A stretch of 64,000 bases of DNA from Azospirillum brasilense (GTDB lineage Bacteria; Pseudomonadota; Alphaproteobacteria; Azospirillales; Azospirillaceae), in the NCBI RefSeq assembly GCF_007827795.1, contig NZ_VITI01000013.1:1-64000 (forward strand), in the 5' to 3' direction. The stretch's first letter is position 1; every line of letters begins with the position of its first letter. The translations under genes and the position numbers were made by a program. The notes below the pieces were generated by a model. That model did not search any database, was not told the DNA's origin, and saw only the letters and a program-made list of their open reading frames with translations. This document shows positions 18,144-25,625 of the stretch, in pieces.

Positions 18144-20239
18144 CCCTGCTTGACGGAACCTCCATCGCTCTGGCGCCGCTGCTGCCCTGGGTCTTCCTGG
18201 TGCCGCTGTTCGTGGTGGCGCTGGCGATCCTGGCTCTGGCCGTCTTCCGCCGGGCGCGCGGCGTCTGGCTGCGCGTCCTGGCGGTGGCGGTGCTCGCGCT
18301 CGCGCTGATCAACCCGTCGCTGGTGCAGGAGAAGCGGGAGCCGATCAAGGACGTCGCGATCGTCGTGCTCGACGCCTCGCCCAGCCAGAACATCGGCGAC
18401 CGCCGCGCCCGCGCCGAGGCCGAACTGGAGCGCCTGACCGAGCGGCTGAAGGCCTTCGATGACCTGGAGCTGCGGGTGGTCCGCGCCGGCGACGCGGAAT
18501 CCGGTGCCTCCGCCATCAACGAGACGCACCTGTTCGACGCGCTGAACCGCGCCATGGCCGATGTGCCGCGCCGCCGCATGGCCGGGGCGGTGCTGATCAC
18601 CGACGGGCAGGTCCACGACGTCCCGGAAAACCTTGCCCGGCTGTCCGAGATCGGCCCGGTGCACACGCTGCTGACCGGCAACCGCGACGAGGGCGACCGC
18701 CGTCTGGCCATCGTCCAGGCGCCGGCCTACGGCCTCGTCGGCAAACCGGTGGAACTGACCATCCGGGTGGACGACATGCCGCGCCGCCAGTCGGCCGACG
18801 CGGCGGTGACGCTGCGCCAGGACGGCGGGCCGCCGCGCACCATCCGCGTGCCCGTGGGCCAGGATTTCCACATGGAGCTGCCGGTCAACCATGGCGGCCA
18901 GAACGTGCTGGAGATGGAGGTCGAGGCGGCGCGGCAGGAGCTGACGCTCGCCAACAACCGCACCGCCGTGGTGGTGAACGGGGTGCGCGACCGGCTGCGC
19001 GTCCTGCTGGTGTCCGGCGAGCCGCACGCCGGCGAGCGGACGTGGCGCAACCTGCTGAAGGCCGACCCGTCGGTCGACCTCGTCCACTTCACCATCCTCC
19101 GCCCGCCGGAGAAGCAGGACGGCACCCCGATCCGCGAGCTGTCGCTGATCGCCTTCCCGATCCGCGAGCTGTTCGAGATCAAGCTGGACGAGTTCGACCT
19201 GATCATCTTCGACCGCTACCGCCGGCGCGGCGTGCTGCCGCAGATGTATCTGGAGAACATCGCCGAATACGTGCAGAAGGGCGGCGCCCTGCTGGAGGCG
19301 TCCGGCCAGGGCTACGCCACGCCGCTGTCGCTGTTCCGCACGCCGCTGGGCCAGGTGATGCCGGCGGAGCCGACCGGCCAAGCCATCGACCGCCCCTTCA
19401 AGCCGACCGTGACGGAGGTCGGCCGCCGCCACCCGGTGACCGCCGGTCTGCCCGGCGACCGCCCGGACGGCGAGCCGAACTGGGGCCGCTGGTTCCATCA
19501 GGTGGAGGTCGTGCCGGGCAACGGCGCGGTGGTGATGAACGGGGCCGACGACCGCCCGCTGCTGATCCTCGACCGCGTCGGCAAGGGCCGGGTGGCGCAG
19601 CTGGCATCGGATCAGATGTGGCTGTGGAGCCGCGGCTTCGAGGGCGGCGGCCCCCAGGCCGAGCTTCTCCGCCGCCTCGCCCATTGGCTGATGAAGGAAC
19701 CGGAGCTGGAGGAGAACGATCTGCGCGCCCATGTGGACGGCAACCGTATCACGGTGGAGCGCCGCTCCCTCGAACCCGACCCGCGCAGCATTACCCTCAC
19801 CACGCCCTCCGACGAGACCCGGACGCTGGAGATGACCGAGGACCGCACGGGCCGCGCCAGCACCACCGTGGTCGCCGGCGAGCCGGGCATCTACCGCATC
19901 ACCGACGGCGAGCGCACGGCCCTGGCCGTGGTGGGCGCCGTCAACCCGCCGGAGCTGGCCGACGTGCGCTCCACCGGCGACCGCTTGTCGGGCGTCGCCG
20001 ACGAGACCGGCGGCGGGGTGCATTGGATTTCCGATACGGAGGGCGGTGTGCGCCCCGGCATCGACGTGCGCCGCACCCAGCCCGACCGGACGCAGAGCGG
20101 CGACGACTGGATCGGGCTGCGCGCGAACGGCGATTTCACGGTAACGGGCGTGTCGGAAGTGCCGTTGCTGCCGGTGGGCGCGGTGCTGGCGCTGGCGTTG
20201 GGCGCGCTGCTGATGGCGTGGCGGCGCGAGGGGCGGTAA
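18140..20239 (+). CDS. Membrane protein with VWA-like and GATase-like regions (MoxR operon)
   Basis: The 699-aa product has two N-terminal hydrophobic segments (about 12-37 and 47-60). A VWA-like region follows with the MIDAS-type VVLDASPSQN and GAVLITDGQVHDVP. The middle region resembles a class I glutamine amidotransferase fold (VLLVSGEPHAGERTWRNLLKADPSVDLVHFTI). A final membrane helix lies at about 673-694, ending with basic RREGR. It starts with GTG overlapping the previous stop. The mostly periplasmic layout with both ends in the membrane fits the terminal component of MoxR/BatA-type systems. Confidence 0.9.
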   Translation: MTLLDGTSIALAPLLPWVFLVPLFVVALAILALAVFRRARGVWLRVLAVAVLALALINPSLVQEKREPIKDVAIVVLDASPSQNIGDRRARAEAELERLTERLKAFDDLELRVVRAGDAESGASAINETHLFDALNRAMADVPRRRMAGAVLITDGQVHDVPENLARLSEIGPVHTLLTGNRDEGDRRLAIVQAPAYGLVGKPVELTIRVDDMPRRQSADAAVTLRQDGGPPRTIRVPVGQDFHMELPVNHGGQNVLEMEVEAARQELTLANNRTAVVVNGVRDRLRVLLVSGEPHAGERTWRNLLKADPSVDLVHFTILRPPEKQDGTPIRELSLIAFPIRELFEIKLDEFDLIIFDRYRRRGVLPQMYLENIAEYVQKGGALLEASGQGYATPLSLFRTPLGQVMPAEPTGQAIDRPFKPTVTEVGRRHPVTAGLPGDRPDGEPNWGRWFHQVEVVPGNGAVVMNGADDRPLLILDRVGKGRVAQLASDQMWLWSRGFEGGGPQAELLRRLAHWLMKEPELEENDLRAHVDGNRITVERRSLEPDPRSITLTTPSDETRTLEMTEDRTGRASTTVVAGEPGIYRITDGERTALAVVGAVNPPELADVRSTGDRLSGVADETGGGVHWISDTEGGVRPGIDVRRTQPDRTQSGDDWIGLRANGDFTVTGVSEVPLLPVGAVLALALGALLMAWRREGR

Positions 20240-20254
20240 GGGTCAACGAAGCTG

Positions 20255-20283
20255 TTGCAATCGGGTTGGGTTTCCGATTATGG
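20255..20283 (+). promoter_or_regulatory. Candidate promoter of tRNA-Gln
   Basis: TTGCAA (20255-20260) and TTATGG (20278-20283) are spaced 17 bp apart and end 35 bp before the tRNA. The -35 is good and the -10 only moderate for a housekeeping sigma factor. Confidence 0.45.
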
Positions 20284-20318
20284 TCCCGACCCTTCCGGCG
20301 CTGATTGCGCCGTTCGGT

Positions 20319-20393
20319 TGGGGCGTCGCCAAGCGGTAAGGCAGCGGTTTTTGGTACCGCCATTCCCAGGTTCGAATCCTGGCGCCCCAGCCA
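20319..20393 (+). tRNA. tRNA-Gln (anticodon TTG)
   Basis: The acceptor stem TGGGGCG pairs with CGCCCCA, followed by discriminator G and an encoded CCA. The anticodon stem GCGGT/ACCGC encloses the loop TTTTGGT, giving anticodon TTG. The T arm CCCAGGTTCGAATCCTGG is canonical. Length is 75 nt. Confidence 0.95.
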
Positions 20394-20755
20394 CCTTAAC
20401 CCGATGATTTTGTTCTCGTTCTTGGGTTGGTTGGGGGTCCTTTTCCGTGTGCACCAGACTGTGCACAGATGGTTATACGAACCCCGTGAGAATCTTCACT
20501 TTCCCATTTTTTTGAAAATTCCCTGTGCATACCTTGTGCACACCGAGCAGCCCCGTTTTGGTTCAATGGGGGCCTGAGGAGCAACGTTGAGCGAATCGAG
20601 CGCCCAACCACGCTGCAGCCGAATCATCCCCCATCGCCAGCGACGACGTTCACGATCCGGCCCCAGCCAGCCAACAGGTGCCGGTGCGATTGGATCAGCT
20701 TGCGCACGATGCGGATATCCGGGAGTCCGTGCTGGACCGCGAGCCGCTGATCGGT
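20394..20755. other. Non-coding gap after tRNA-Gln with TGTGCA-rich, AT-richer segment
   Basis: I see no convincing gene in these 362 bases. The part at about 20440-20545 is clearly AT-richer than its surroundings. It contains four TGTGCA words (for example TGTGCACC, TGTGCACAG, TGTGCAT, TGTGCACACC). Such sequence directly 3' of a tRNA can be a scar of an integrated element, but no integrase or second att copy is visible. Confidence 0.5.
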
Positions 20756-21577
20756 TCAGGTTGCGCGGCCGTACTGTGACGCATGGTCCGGCACCGGGTT
20801 GGGGGCGACCAAAAGCCCCAGGCACCAGCCAAGATAAAAGCGAAGGTCCTCGTAGAACGCCTCCGGCGTATACAGCTGCAGGCCTGGGCTGTCGATCATT
20901 GCGGAGCCCGCCTGAATTCCCCAGGCCAGCAGCATCCAGCTCCCTGCCACCCACGCCGTGAGCTGGGCCAACGCCGGAATGGTGCTCGCATCCCAATGGC
21001 GAAGCACGATTCTGCTGCCAAGCAGCGCGATCAGAAAGCCCGGCACGACGCTCGTCATCACGATCGGCCACCCCCAACCATAAGAATGGCCGATGATGAC
21101 AATCCAGACGCACGCGAAGCCCGTCGCCGGTAGAGCAAGCCGGCGAGACGTACCCACGACGAACCAAGCGGCCGTGATCGCTGCCGGAATCGAAGCCCAC
21201 TCGCAGGCGCTGTCGATCGCTCTTGCCAAACTGGCTCGCTTGGCTTCGTCACCAGCGTGCTCAGCACCGAGATACGCAATCATCGCTTCATGGATGCATA
21301 CGACGACAACCCCAAAGACCAGCGACACCAGAACGCCAAGCAGCATTCCACCGGACGGCGCGTGCGCCAAATTCCACCGCCCGGCCTTGAGCCGTTCCAC
21401 CAGCGGTTCCACGAAAAAGGCGAAGAGCGTGCCGATGAACAGTGCGGAGAACAGCTCCGCGGCCCCGAAATGGCCGCGCATCAGCACAAGCCCCTGCCAG
21501 AGGAACTCTGGGGCGAAGGCACAAACCGAAACCCACAGCGTGTAGACCCCATAGGCCAAGGCACGAGTGAATGGCAC
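20756..21577 (-). CDS. Hypothetical multi-pass membrane protein
   Basis: I do not recognise this family. The 273-aa product is predicted to span the membrane six or seven times, with hydrophobic stretches near 5-22, 40-55, 78-98, 135-150, 155-175, 180-195 and 212-230. The GTG at 21577 has a strong GAGGGAGG ribosome site 6-7 bases upstream, which supports a real, translated gene. Acidic and polar loops lie at about 105-125. It lies in the accessory stretch after tRNA-Gln, just downstream of a glutathione S-transferase gene on the same strand (76-bp gap). Confidence 0.7.
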   Translation of the reverse strand: MPFTRALAYGVYTLWVSVCAFAPEFLWQGLVLMRGHFGAAELFSALFIGTLFAFFVEPLVERLKAGRWNLAHAPSGGMLLGVLVSLVFGVVVVCIHEAMIAYLGAEHAGDEAKRASLARAIDSACEWASIPAAITAAWFVVGTSRRLALPATGFACVWIVIIGHSYGWGWPIVMTSVVPGFLIALLGSRIVLRHWDASTIPALAQLTAWVAGSWMLLAWGIQAGSAMIDSPGLQLYTPEAFYEDLRFYLGWCLGLLVAPNPVPDHASQYGRAT

Positions 21578-21653
21578 GGATTGCCTCCCTCATCAAACGG
21601 CGACGCCGAGGTGATGCTGGTTCCCGTACAGTCTCGCCAGCCGCAAACACTCA

Positions 21654-22358
21654 CTATGCGGACGGTGCCAAACTCACCAACGGGGCCGTGCGACGGCAGA
21701 AATCGGTCAGGTTGGGTTGTGCCGCGACAAACGCACGCAACGGCGTGTCGATCTCGTACCGGTAAATGTTGGGCAGGAAGCCCATCAGCGCCGTGTCGAT
21801 GCTGTGTGGAGTGGCGCCGAACAGGAAAGGCCGGTCCGCCAAGGTGCCCGCGATGACCTCCAGGTCCGTGAGACCGCGGCTGTAGATTTGGCCGGTCTCG
21901 TAACGGCCGATGCCCTGGAAATGGTAGCGCTTCAGGTTGTACTGCCGTGCCGCCTCAAGCAGTGCCTCAGTGATGTCTGGATGCGTGTTGAGCAACTGGT
22001 CCCGAAACAAGGGCCAGAACCGCGGATCGGACCACCGTGAGTAGGACATCACCCAATACAGGTCGTCGAGTGTGCGCCGGATCATATGATCAATGCGTCG
22101 TTCGGCCTCACTGAGGTCACCGTCGATGGGCAGGCGATGCTGTCGGATCAGGTGCGCGATGATGAGGTCGCTGTCTCCGATCACAGTGCTGCCATCCAGG
22201 ATATACGGCAACTGTCCGCGGGGGGCGTCATGGACGTCGATGATATGCTCTTGCCGATAGGACAATCCACACAGGCGCAGAAACGCCACGACCTTGAGGC
22301 CGTACGGATTGTTGTCCGCCAAGCCATAAAGGTAGGGGTAGGTGTACAGCGTGATCAT
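21654..22358 (-). CDS. Glutathione S-transferase family protein
   Basis: The 234-aa product has an N-terminal thioredoxin-like domain with MITLYTYPYLYGLADNNPYGLKVVAFLRLCGLSY and the cis-Pro motif GQLPYILDG. DSDLIIAHLI follows, then an all-helical C-terminal domain with GRYETGQIYSRGLTDLEVIAGTLADRPFLFG. This layout resembles the metaxin/FAXC-like branch of the GST superfamily; a catalytic Ser/Tyr/Cys cannot be assigned with certainty. The ATG at 22358 starts directly at the thioredoxin strand; longer frames add a non-homologous leader. The substrate is unknown. Confidence 0.85.
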   Translation of the reverse strand: MITLYTYPYLYGLADNNPYGLKVVAFLRLCGLSYRQEHIIDVHDAPRGQLPYILDGSTVIGDSDLIIAHLIRQHRLPIDGDLSEAERRIDHMIRRTLDDLYWVMSYSRWSDPRFWPLFRDQLLNTHPDITEALLEAARQYNLKRYHFQGIGRYETGQIYSRGLTDLEVIAGTLADRPFLFGATPHSIDTALMGFLPNIYRYEIDTPLRAFVAAQPNLTDFCRRTAPLVSLAPSA

Positions 22359-22772
22359 AGCCGGCTCCGTCCACTTGCAGCCCGGCGGGGGCCTCGATCC
22401 GGAACCAAAGGGGACCGGCCACGACGACATCCCCTTCGGCCCGCTGCTCAGCTTGGCATGGCGCGGCAACTGTTGGATATCCGATCATTGGAACAGGGGC
22501 CGGCACCGACCGGCGCGAAATGAGGCGCAACCAGACGGGTGGCCGATGCAATATCCGACCCTGAAGTGGGGCGGAACAGCACCTCACTCCCTTCCGGCCG
22601 GCAAACTGCGTTGGCGACCGTCACAATGCAGGGGGCGGCGGCTGCCCAGCTGTGTCTTTGTGGCGCCGCGGCATGTCCCCGCGTTTTATGTGAAGTTCAT
22701 CACATGTTTTTCGGCTCGGACTCCGCGACGCTTCACACATAAGAGTGCAACCTGTCGCGCAATGGTCCTGCC
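22359..22772. other. Intergenic region between GST and RHH genes
   Basis: This 414-bp stretch has no gene I can support; the open frames in it lack ribosome sites and recognisable motifs. It must contain the divergent promoters of the GST gene and the RHH gene. It includes the TGTGA-N6-TCACA palindrome listed separately. The part from 22680 to 22760 is AT-richer than the surroundings. Confidence 0.6.
22688..22705. promoter_or_regulatory. CRP/FNR-family operator candidate
   Basis: ATGTGA-AGTTCA-TCACAT is a perfect 6-bp inverted repeat with 6-bp spacer. It matches the CRP half-sites TGTGA-N6-TCACA and has T-rich flanks. It ends 67 bp upstream of the RHH start codon, so it could regulate that gene, the divergent GST gene or both. 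Confidence 0.55.
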
Positions 22773-23045
22773 ATGTCATCGAAGAAGCTCAGAAACGTCT
22801 ATGTCGCCGGAAGGCGCACCAGCATGCGGCTGGAAGCCGCCTTCTGGGAGGGGTTGGATGAGATCGCGCAGAGGGAAAACCTGACCGTGGGCGAGTTGTG
22901 CAGCCGCTTCGCCGAGCAGGTGGGAGCCGTGGATGCCAGCAACCTGTCCAGCGCCGTACGGGTCTACGTGCTGGAGTATTTTAGGGCGGCGACGCCGAGG
23001 CGGCAGGATATCTCCTGCCACCCTCTGGCTGTTGCGGCGGAGTAA
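22773..23045 (+). CDS. Ribbon-helix-helix domain protein
   Basis: The 90-aa product fits the RHH_4-type family: a basic beta strand (KLRNVYVAGRRTSMRLEAAFW) followed by helix 1 (EGLDEIAQRENLT) and helix 2 (VGELCSRFAEQVG). Such proteins dimerise to form a DNA-binding beta sheet. No toxin gene lies next to it, so an antitoxin role is unlikely. The ATG at 22773 gives the conserved domain after seven residues. A CRP-like palindrome lies 67 bp upstream. Confidence 0.82.
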   Translation: MSSKKLRNVYVAGRRTSMRLEAAFWEGLDEIAQRENLTVGELCSRFAEQVGAVDASNLSSAVRVYVLEYFRAATPRRQDISCHPLAVAAE

Positions 23046-23133
23046 TCACCCGGCGCCGGCCTGGCAACGCGAAGGCGGCCCCATCACGGCGCCGCCCCCC
23101 ATGCCCGCGGGTCCCACCGCAACGCACAATCGC

Positions 23134-23721
23134 CTATCTGGCACCGTCGGCTTTGATGCGCCCCTCAATGGCCGGCTTGTCCGTTCCGTTCGCCCGCAGG
23201 AGAACCGACTCTCCGGACCCTGGAAAGACGCCGGTCAACGCGGTCACAACCACCTGATGCGTCACCAGCACGACCGGCGCACCATCGGCAGGCAGCACCG
23301 CCAGAAAGCTGCGCAACGAGGCAATCTGCGCATCCCTCCCCTCACGCCGCTCGAAGAAGGAGTTGAGAACCGGCAGGTCCTGCACCGGCCCGACCTCAAG
23401 AAGCCGGGCGGTTTCCCGGCATCGACACCATTGGCTCGAATATACAGTTGCCTCCCCAATAGCGAGGCTCCGCAGCCGATCACCGACCCGCCGCGCCTGT
23501 TCGCGGCCGGTCGCATCCAAGTTGCGCTGGGTCGCGCAGTCGCCGAGCTGGAAATTCGGCGGGTCCCCGACTCCGGGCGCCTCCGCGTGCCTCATGAGGA
23601 CGATCAGCCCCCTCGGATCGATCTTGCCTGGATCTGCGGCCCGCCCCACCGAAGCGAAGCACGCGATCAAAACGGCAACAGCCAAGACGGCAAGCGAGCT
23701 GCGGCGGTATAACTTCAGCAT
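23134..23721 (-). CDS. Exported histidine phosphatase family protein
   Basis: The 195-aa product begins with a signal peptide (basic MLKLYRRSS, hydrophobic core, cleavage near GRA-AD about residue 28). The phosphoglycerate-mutase-like domain then starts at LIVLMRHAEAPG, with catalytic His45 and Arg44. SSQWCRCRETARLL and the second histidine in VLVTHQVVVTALTG complete the site. The family hydrolyses phosphomonoesters through a phosphohistidine; the export signal suggests a periplasmic or lipid-associated substrate. The ATG at 23721 starts the signal peptide. It is convergent with the RHH gene. Confidence 0.87.
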   Translation of the reverse strand: MLKLYRRSSLAVLAVAVLIACFASVGRAADPGKIDPRGLIVLMRHAEAPGVGDPPNFQLGDCATQRNLDATGREQARRVGDRLRSLAIGEATVYSSQWCRCRETARLLEVGPVQDLPVLNSFFERREGRDAQIASLRSFLAVLPADGAPVVLVTHQVVVTALTGVFPGSGESVLLRANGTDKPAIEGRIKADGAR

Positions 23722-23867
23722 TGGACCACCGCGGTTGATGGCGAACCGATGAGGCAAATATTGGTCGAGCGAACCGAAAGCCCAGGGCGCCCTGCAGCGT
23801 GCCATCCTGCAACCACGCCGCTGCGCCGTGCCTCGCTTCCGGGAGGCCCCACCCGTGGGCCAACCTT

Positions 23868-24677
23868 CTACGACACGTTTCCCGACAAGGCCCGCGACAG
23901 CGCGGCATGGCTGGCATAGCCGACCTCGCGCGCCGCCTGCTTCAGCGTCGCCCCCTCGTCCAGCCGGGCTCTCGCCAACTGAAGGCGCCAGCTCCGCAGA
24001 TAAAGGCCCGGCGTCATGCCCACCACCTCGGCGAAGGTTTCGGCAAAGACGCTGCGCGACATGCCGGCCTCGTCCGCCATGCGCTCCAGGGTCCAGGCCG
24101 CCGACGGTTGCTCATGCAGCCGGACCAGCGTGCGGGACAGCGCAGGATGGGCCAGACCAGCCAGCAATCCCGTGCGGCCCTCCGCCCGGTCGATGGCATG
24201 GCGCAGCACATGGACGATGGCGACCTCCGCCAGCCGGTCCAGGACGACCTGACGGCCGCAGCCCTGCCCCTCCGCCTCGTCGAACAGCAACTCCAGCACC
24301 GCGGCCAGGGGCTGCGCCTGGTCGAGCGGAACGACCATGACGTCGGGCAATCCGTGCTCCAGCGGGTTGCGCATACCGCCAAGGTCGATGTCGGCGCAGA
24401 CGAGGTCCACCGTGGCCGCCTCGCTCCGCCCGTCGACATCGGTGGTCAGGTGGTGGCGGTGTGCCCGCGGCAGGAGGATGGCCGCAGGCCCCATCACCTC
24501 AAGGGGGTGTCCCCGTCCGCTCTCCAGACCGAGACGCCCACCCCGCAGCAGGTGAAGGTGGCCCCCGGCGCGCTCGCCCAGCACGGCGCCCGTCCCGCAG
24601 AAGCCGCCAGCGTGAAACACCCGCGCGGCGATGCGCACACGCTGCAGGGCGGCGGCCAAACGGTCCGGCTGGTTCAT
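23868..24677 (-). CDS. AraC-family transcriptional regulator (cupin N-terminal domain)
   Basis: The 269-aa product has an N-terminal sensing domain of the cupin type found in AraC regulators of short-chain dehydrogenases and peroxidase-like genes (GGHLHLLRGGRLGLE, PAAILLPRAHRHHL). The C-terminal DNA-binding domain has two helix-turn-helix units (WTLERMADEAGMSRSVFAETFAEVVGMTPGLYLRSWRL, then ATLKQAAREVGYASHAALSRAL). The ATG at 24677 (MNQPDRLAAALQRVRI) is the family start. It is divergent from the carboxymuconolactone-decarboxylase-type gene, and two direct repeats in the shared promoter are a likely binding site. Confidence 0.9.
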   Translation of the reverse strand: MNQPDRLAAALQRVRIAARVFHAGGFCGTGAVLGERAGGHLHLLRGGRLGLESGRGHPLEVMGPAAILLPRAHRHHLTTDVDGRSEAATVDLVCADIDLGGMRNPLEHGLPDVMVVPLDQAQPLAAVLELLFDEAEGQGCGRQVVLDRLAEVAIVHVLRHAIDRAEGRTGLLAGLAHPALSRTLVRLHEQPSAAWTLERMADEAGMSRSVFAETFAEVVGMTPGLYLRSWRLQLARARLDEGATLKQAAREVGYASHAALSRALSGNVS

Positions 24678-24687
24678 GGCGCGCTCC

Positions 24688-24720
24688 TCGGACGATCTGC
24701 AAACAAAATCGGACGATCTG
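24688..24720. promoter_or_regulatory. Direct-repeat operator candidate for the AraC-type regulator
   Basis: TCGGACGATCTG occurs twice, at 24688-24699 and 24709-24720. The two copies are exactly 21 bp apart, two helical turns, on the same DNA face. They lie 11 bp upstream of the regulator start and 76 bp upstream of the divergent AhpD-like gene. This is the geometry expected for an AraC-family dimer. Confidence 0.7.
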
Positions 24721-24795
24721 TTGCTGATCGTATGGCTACTCTCCGCCCATGTCGAGGCGGCATCGGGTCGCCTCACCGATCAAGGACAGACGTCC

Positions 24796-25338
24796 ATGGC
24801 CCGCATCATTCCCGTCGACCGCAGCAACCCGCCCGCCGCCGTCGCCCCGCAACTCGCCGCCATCAAGGCGAAGATCGGCAAGGTGCCGAACGTGCTGGCC
24901 ACCCTGGCCCAGTCCCCCGCGGCGCTCGGCAGCTATCTCGCCGTCACCGGCGCCCTGGCCGGAGGCGCCTTGTCCGCCAAGGATCGGGAGCGCATCGCGC
25001 TGGCCGTCGCGCAGGCGAACGGTTGCGACTACTGCCTGTCGGCCCACAGCCTGAGCGGCAAGGCCGTCGGGCTGAGCGAGACGGAGGTGCTGGCGGCGCG
25101 CGCCGGCCAGCCGGAGGAGCCGCGCACGAACGCCATCGTGACGCTGGCCCGGTCCATCGTGGACAACCGTGGGCGCGTCCCGACGGTGGTGCTCGAGGCC
25201 GTCCGGGCGGCCGGGCTCGACGACGCCACCATCCTGGAGGTGCTGGCCAACACCGTCGGCGGCATCCTGACCAACTACGCCAACAACCTGATCGAAACCG
25301 ACCTCGACTTCCCCAAGGCGCCGGCCCTTCCGGCCTGA
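24796..25338 (+). CDS. Carboxymuconolactone decarboxylase / AhpD-like peroxidase-related protein
   Basis: The 180-aa all-helical protein has the AhpD redox motif CDYCLSAH (C77, C80, H84) preceded by AKDRERIALAVAQANG. This is the alkylhydroperoxidase-type active site rather than that of a true carboxymuconolactone decarboxylase. VLEVLANTVGGILTNYANN near the C-terminus is also typical. The ATG at 24796 starts MARIIPVDRSNPP. It is divergent from the AraC-type regulator and probably its target, responding to reactive electrophiles or peroxides; the inducer cannot be read from sequence. Confidence 0.88.
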   Translation: MARIIPVDRSNPPAAVAPQLAAIKAKIGKVPNVLATLAQSPAALGSYLAVTGALAGGALSAKDRERIALAVAQANGCDYCLSAHSLSGKAVGLSETEVLAARAGQPEEPRTNAIVTLARSIVDNRGRVPTVVLEAVRAAGLDDATILEVLANTVGGILTNYANNLIETDLDFPKAPALPA

Positions 25339-25354
25339 TCGGCGGTGATGGAGG

Positions 25355-25401
25355 GCGGGGCATGATTTGCGGGTTCTTATGATATTTCCGCCATGCCCCG
25401 C
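25355..25401. repeat. 10-bp perfect inverted repeat with 27-bp AT-richer spacer
   Basis: GCGGGGCATG (25355-25364) and CATGCCCCGC (25392-25401) face each other across an AT-richer spacer. It lies 16 bp after the AhpD-like stop and 224 bp before the RND adaptor start. No T-tract follows, so it is a weak terminator at best and could be an operator for the efflux operon. Confidence 0.5.
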
Positions 25402-25625
25402 TCCGGTCGTAGAGTCCCTGCAAGCGCGCCGACGGGGCACGCAAACGCGAAACAAGGACGGGCAAGCATGCAGATGACCGGCAACGCCATTTGACCCCAT
25501 CCGGGCTGGCCGCTCGGCGTTCCGCTTCCCTTTTATAAAGGGTGATGGCCGCAGCTTTCGCGCGCTGGGGAACGCCGCCGATCCATGCAACCATCGATGT
25601 TCCGGCAGCGGGAGCGGGGGCGACC

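Noticed and set aside
18101-20023. Minus-strand 640-codon open frame antisense to the VWA-like gene
   Set aside because: Same shadow composition with no start signal; the plus strand has the recognisable protein.
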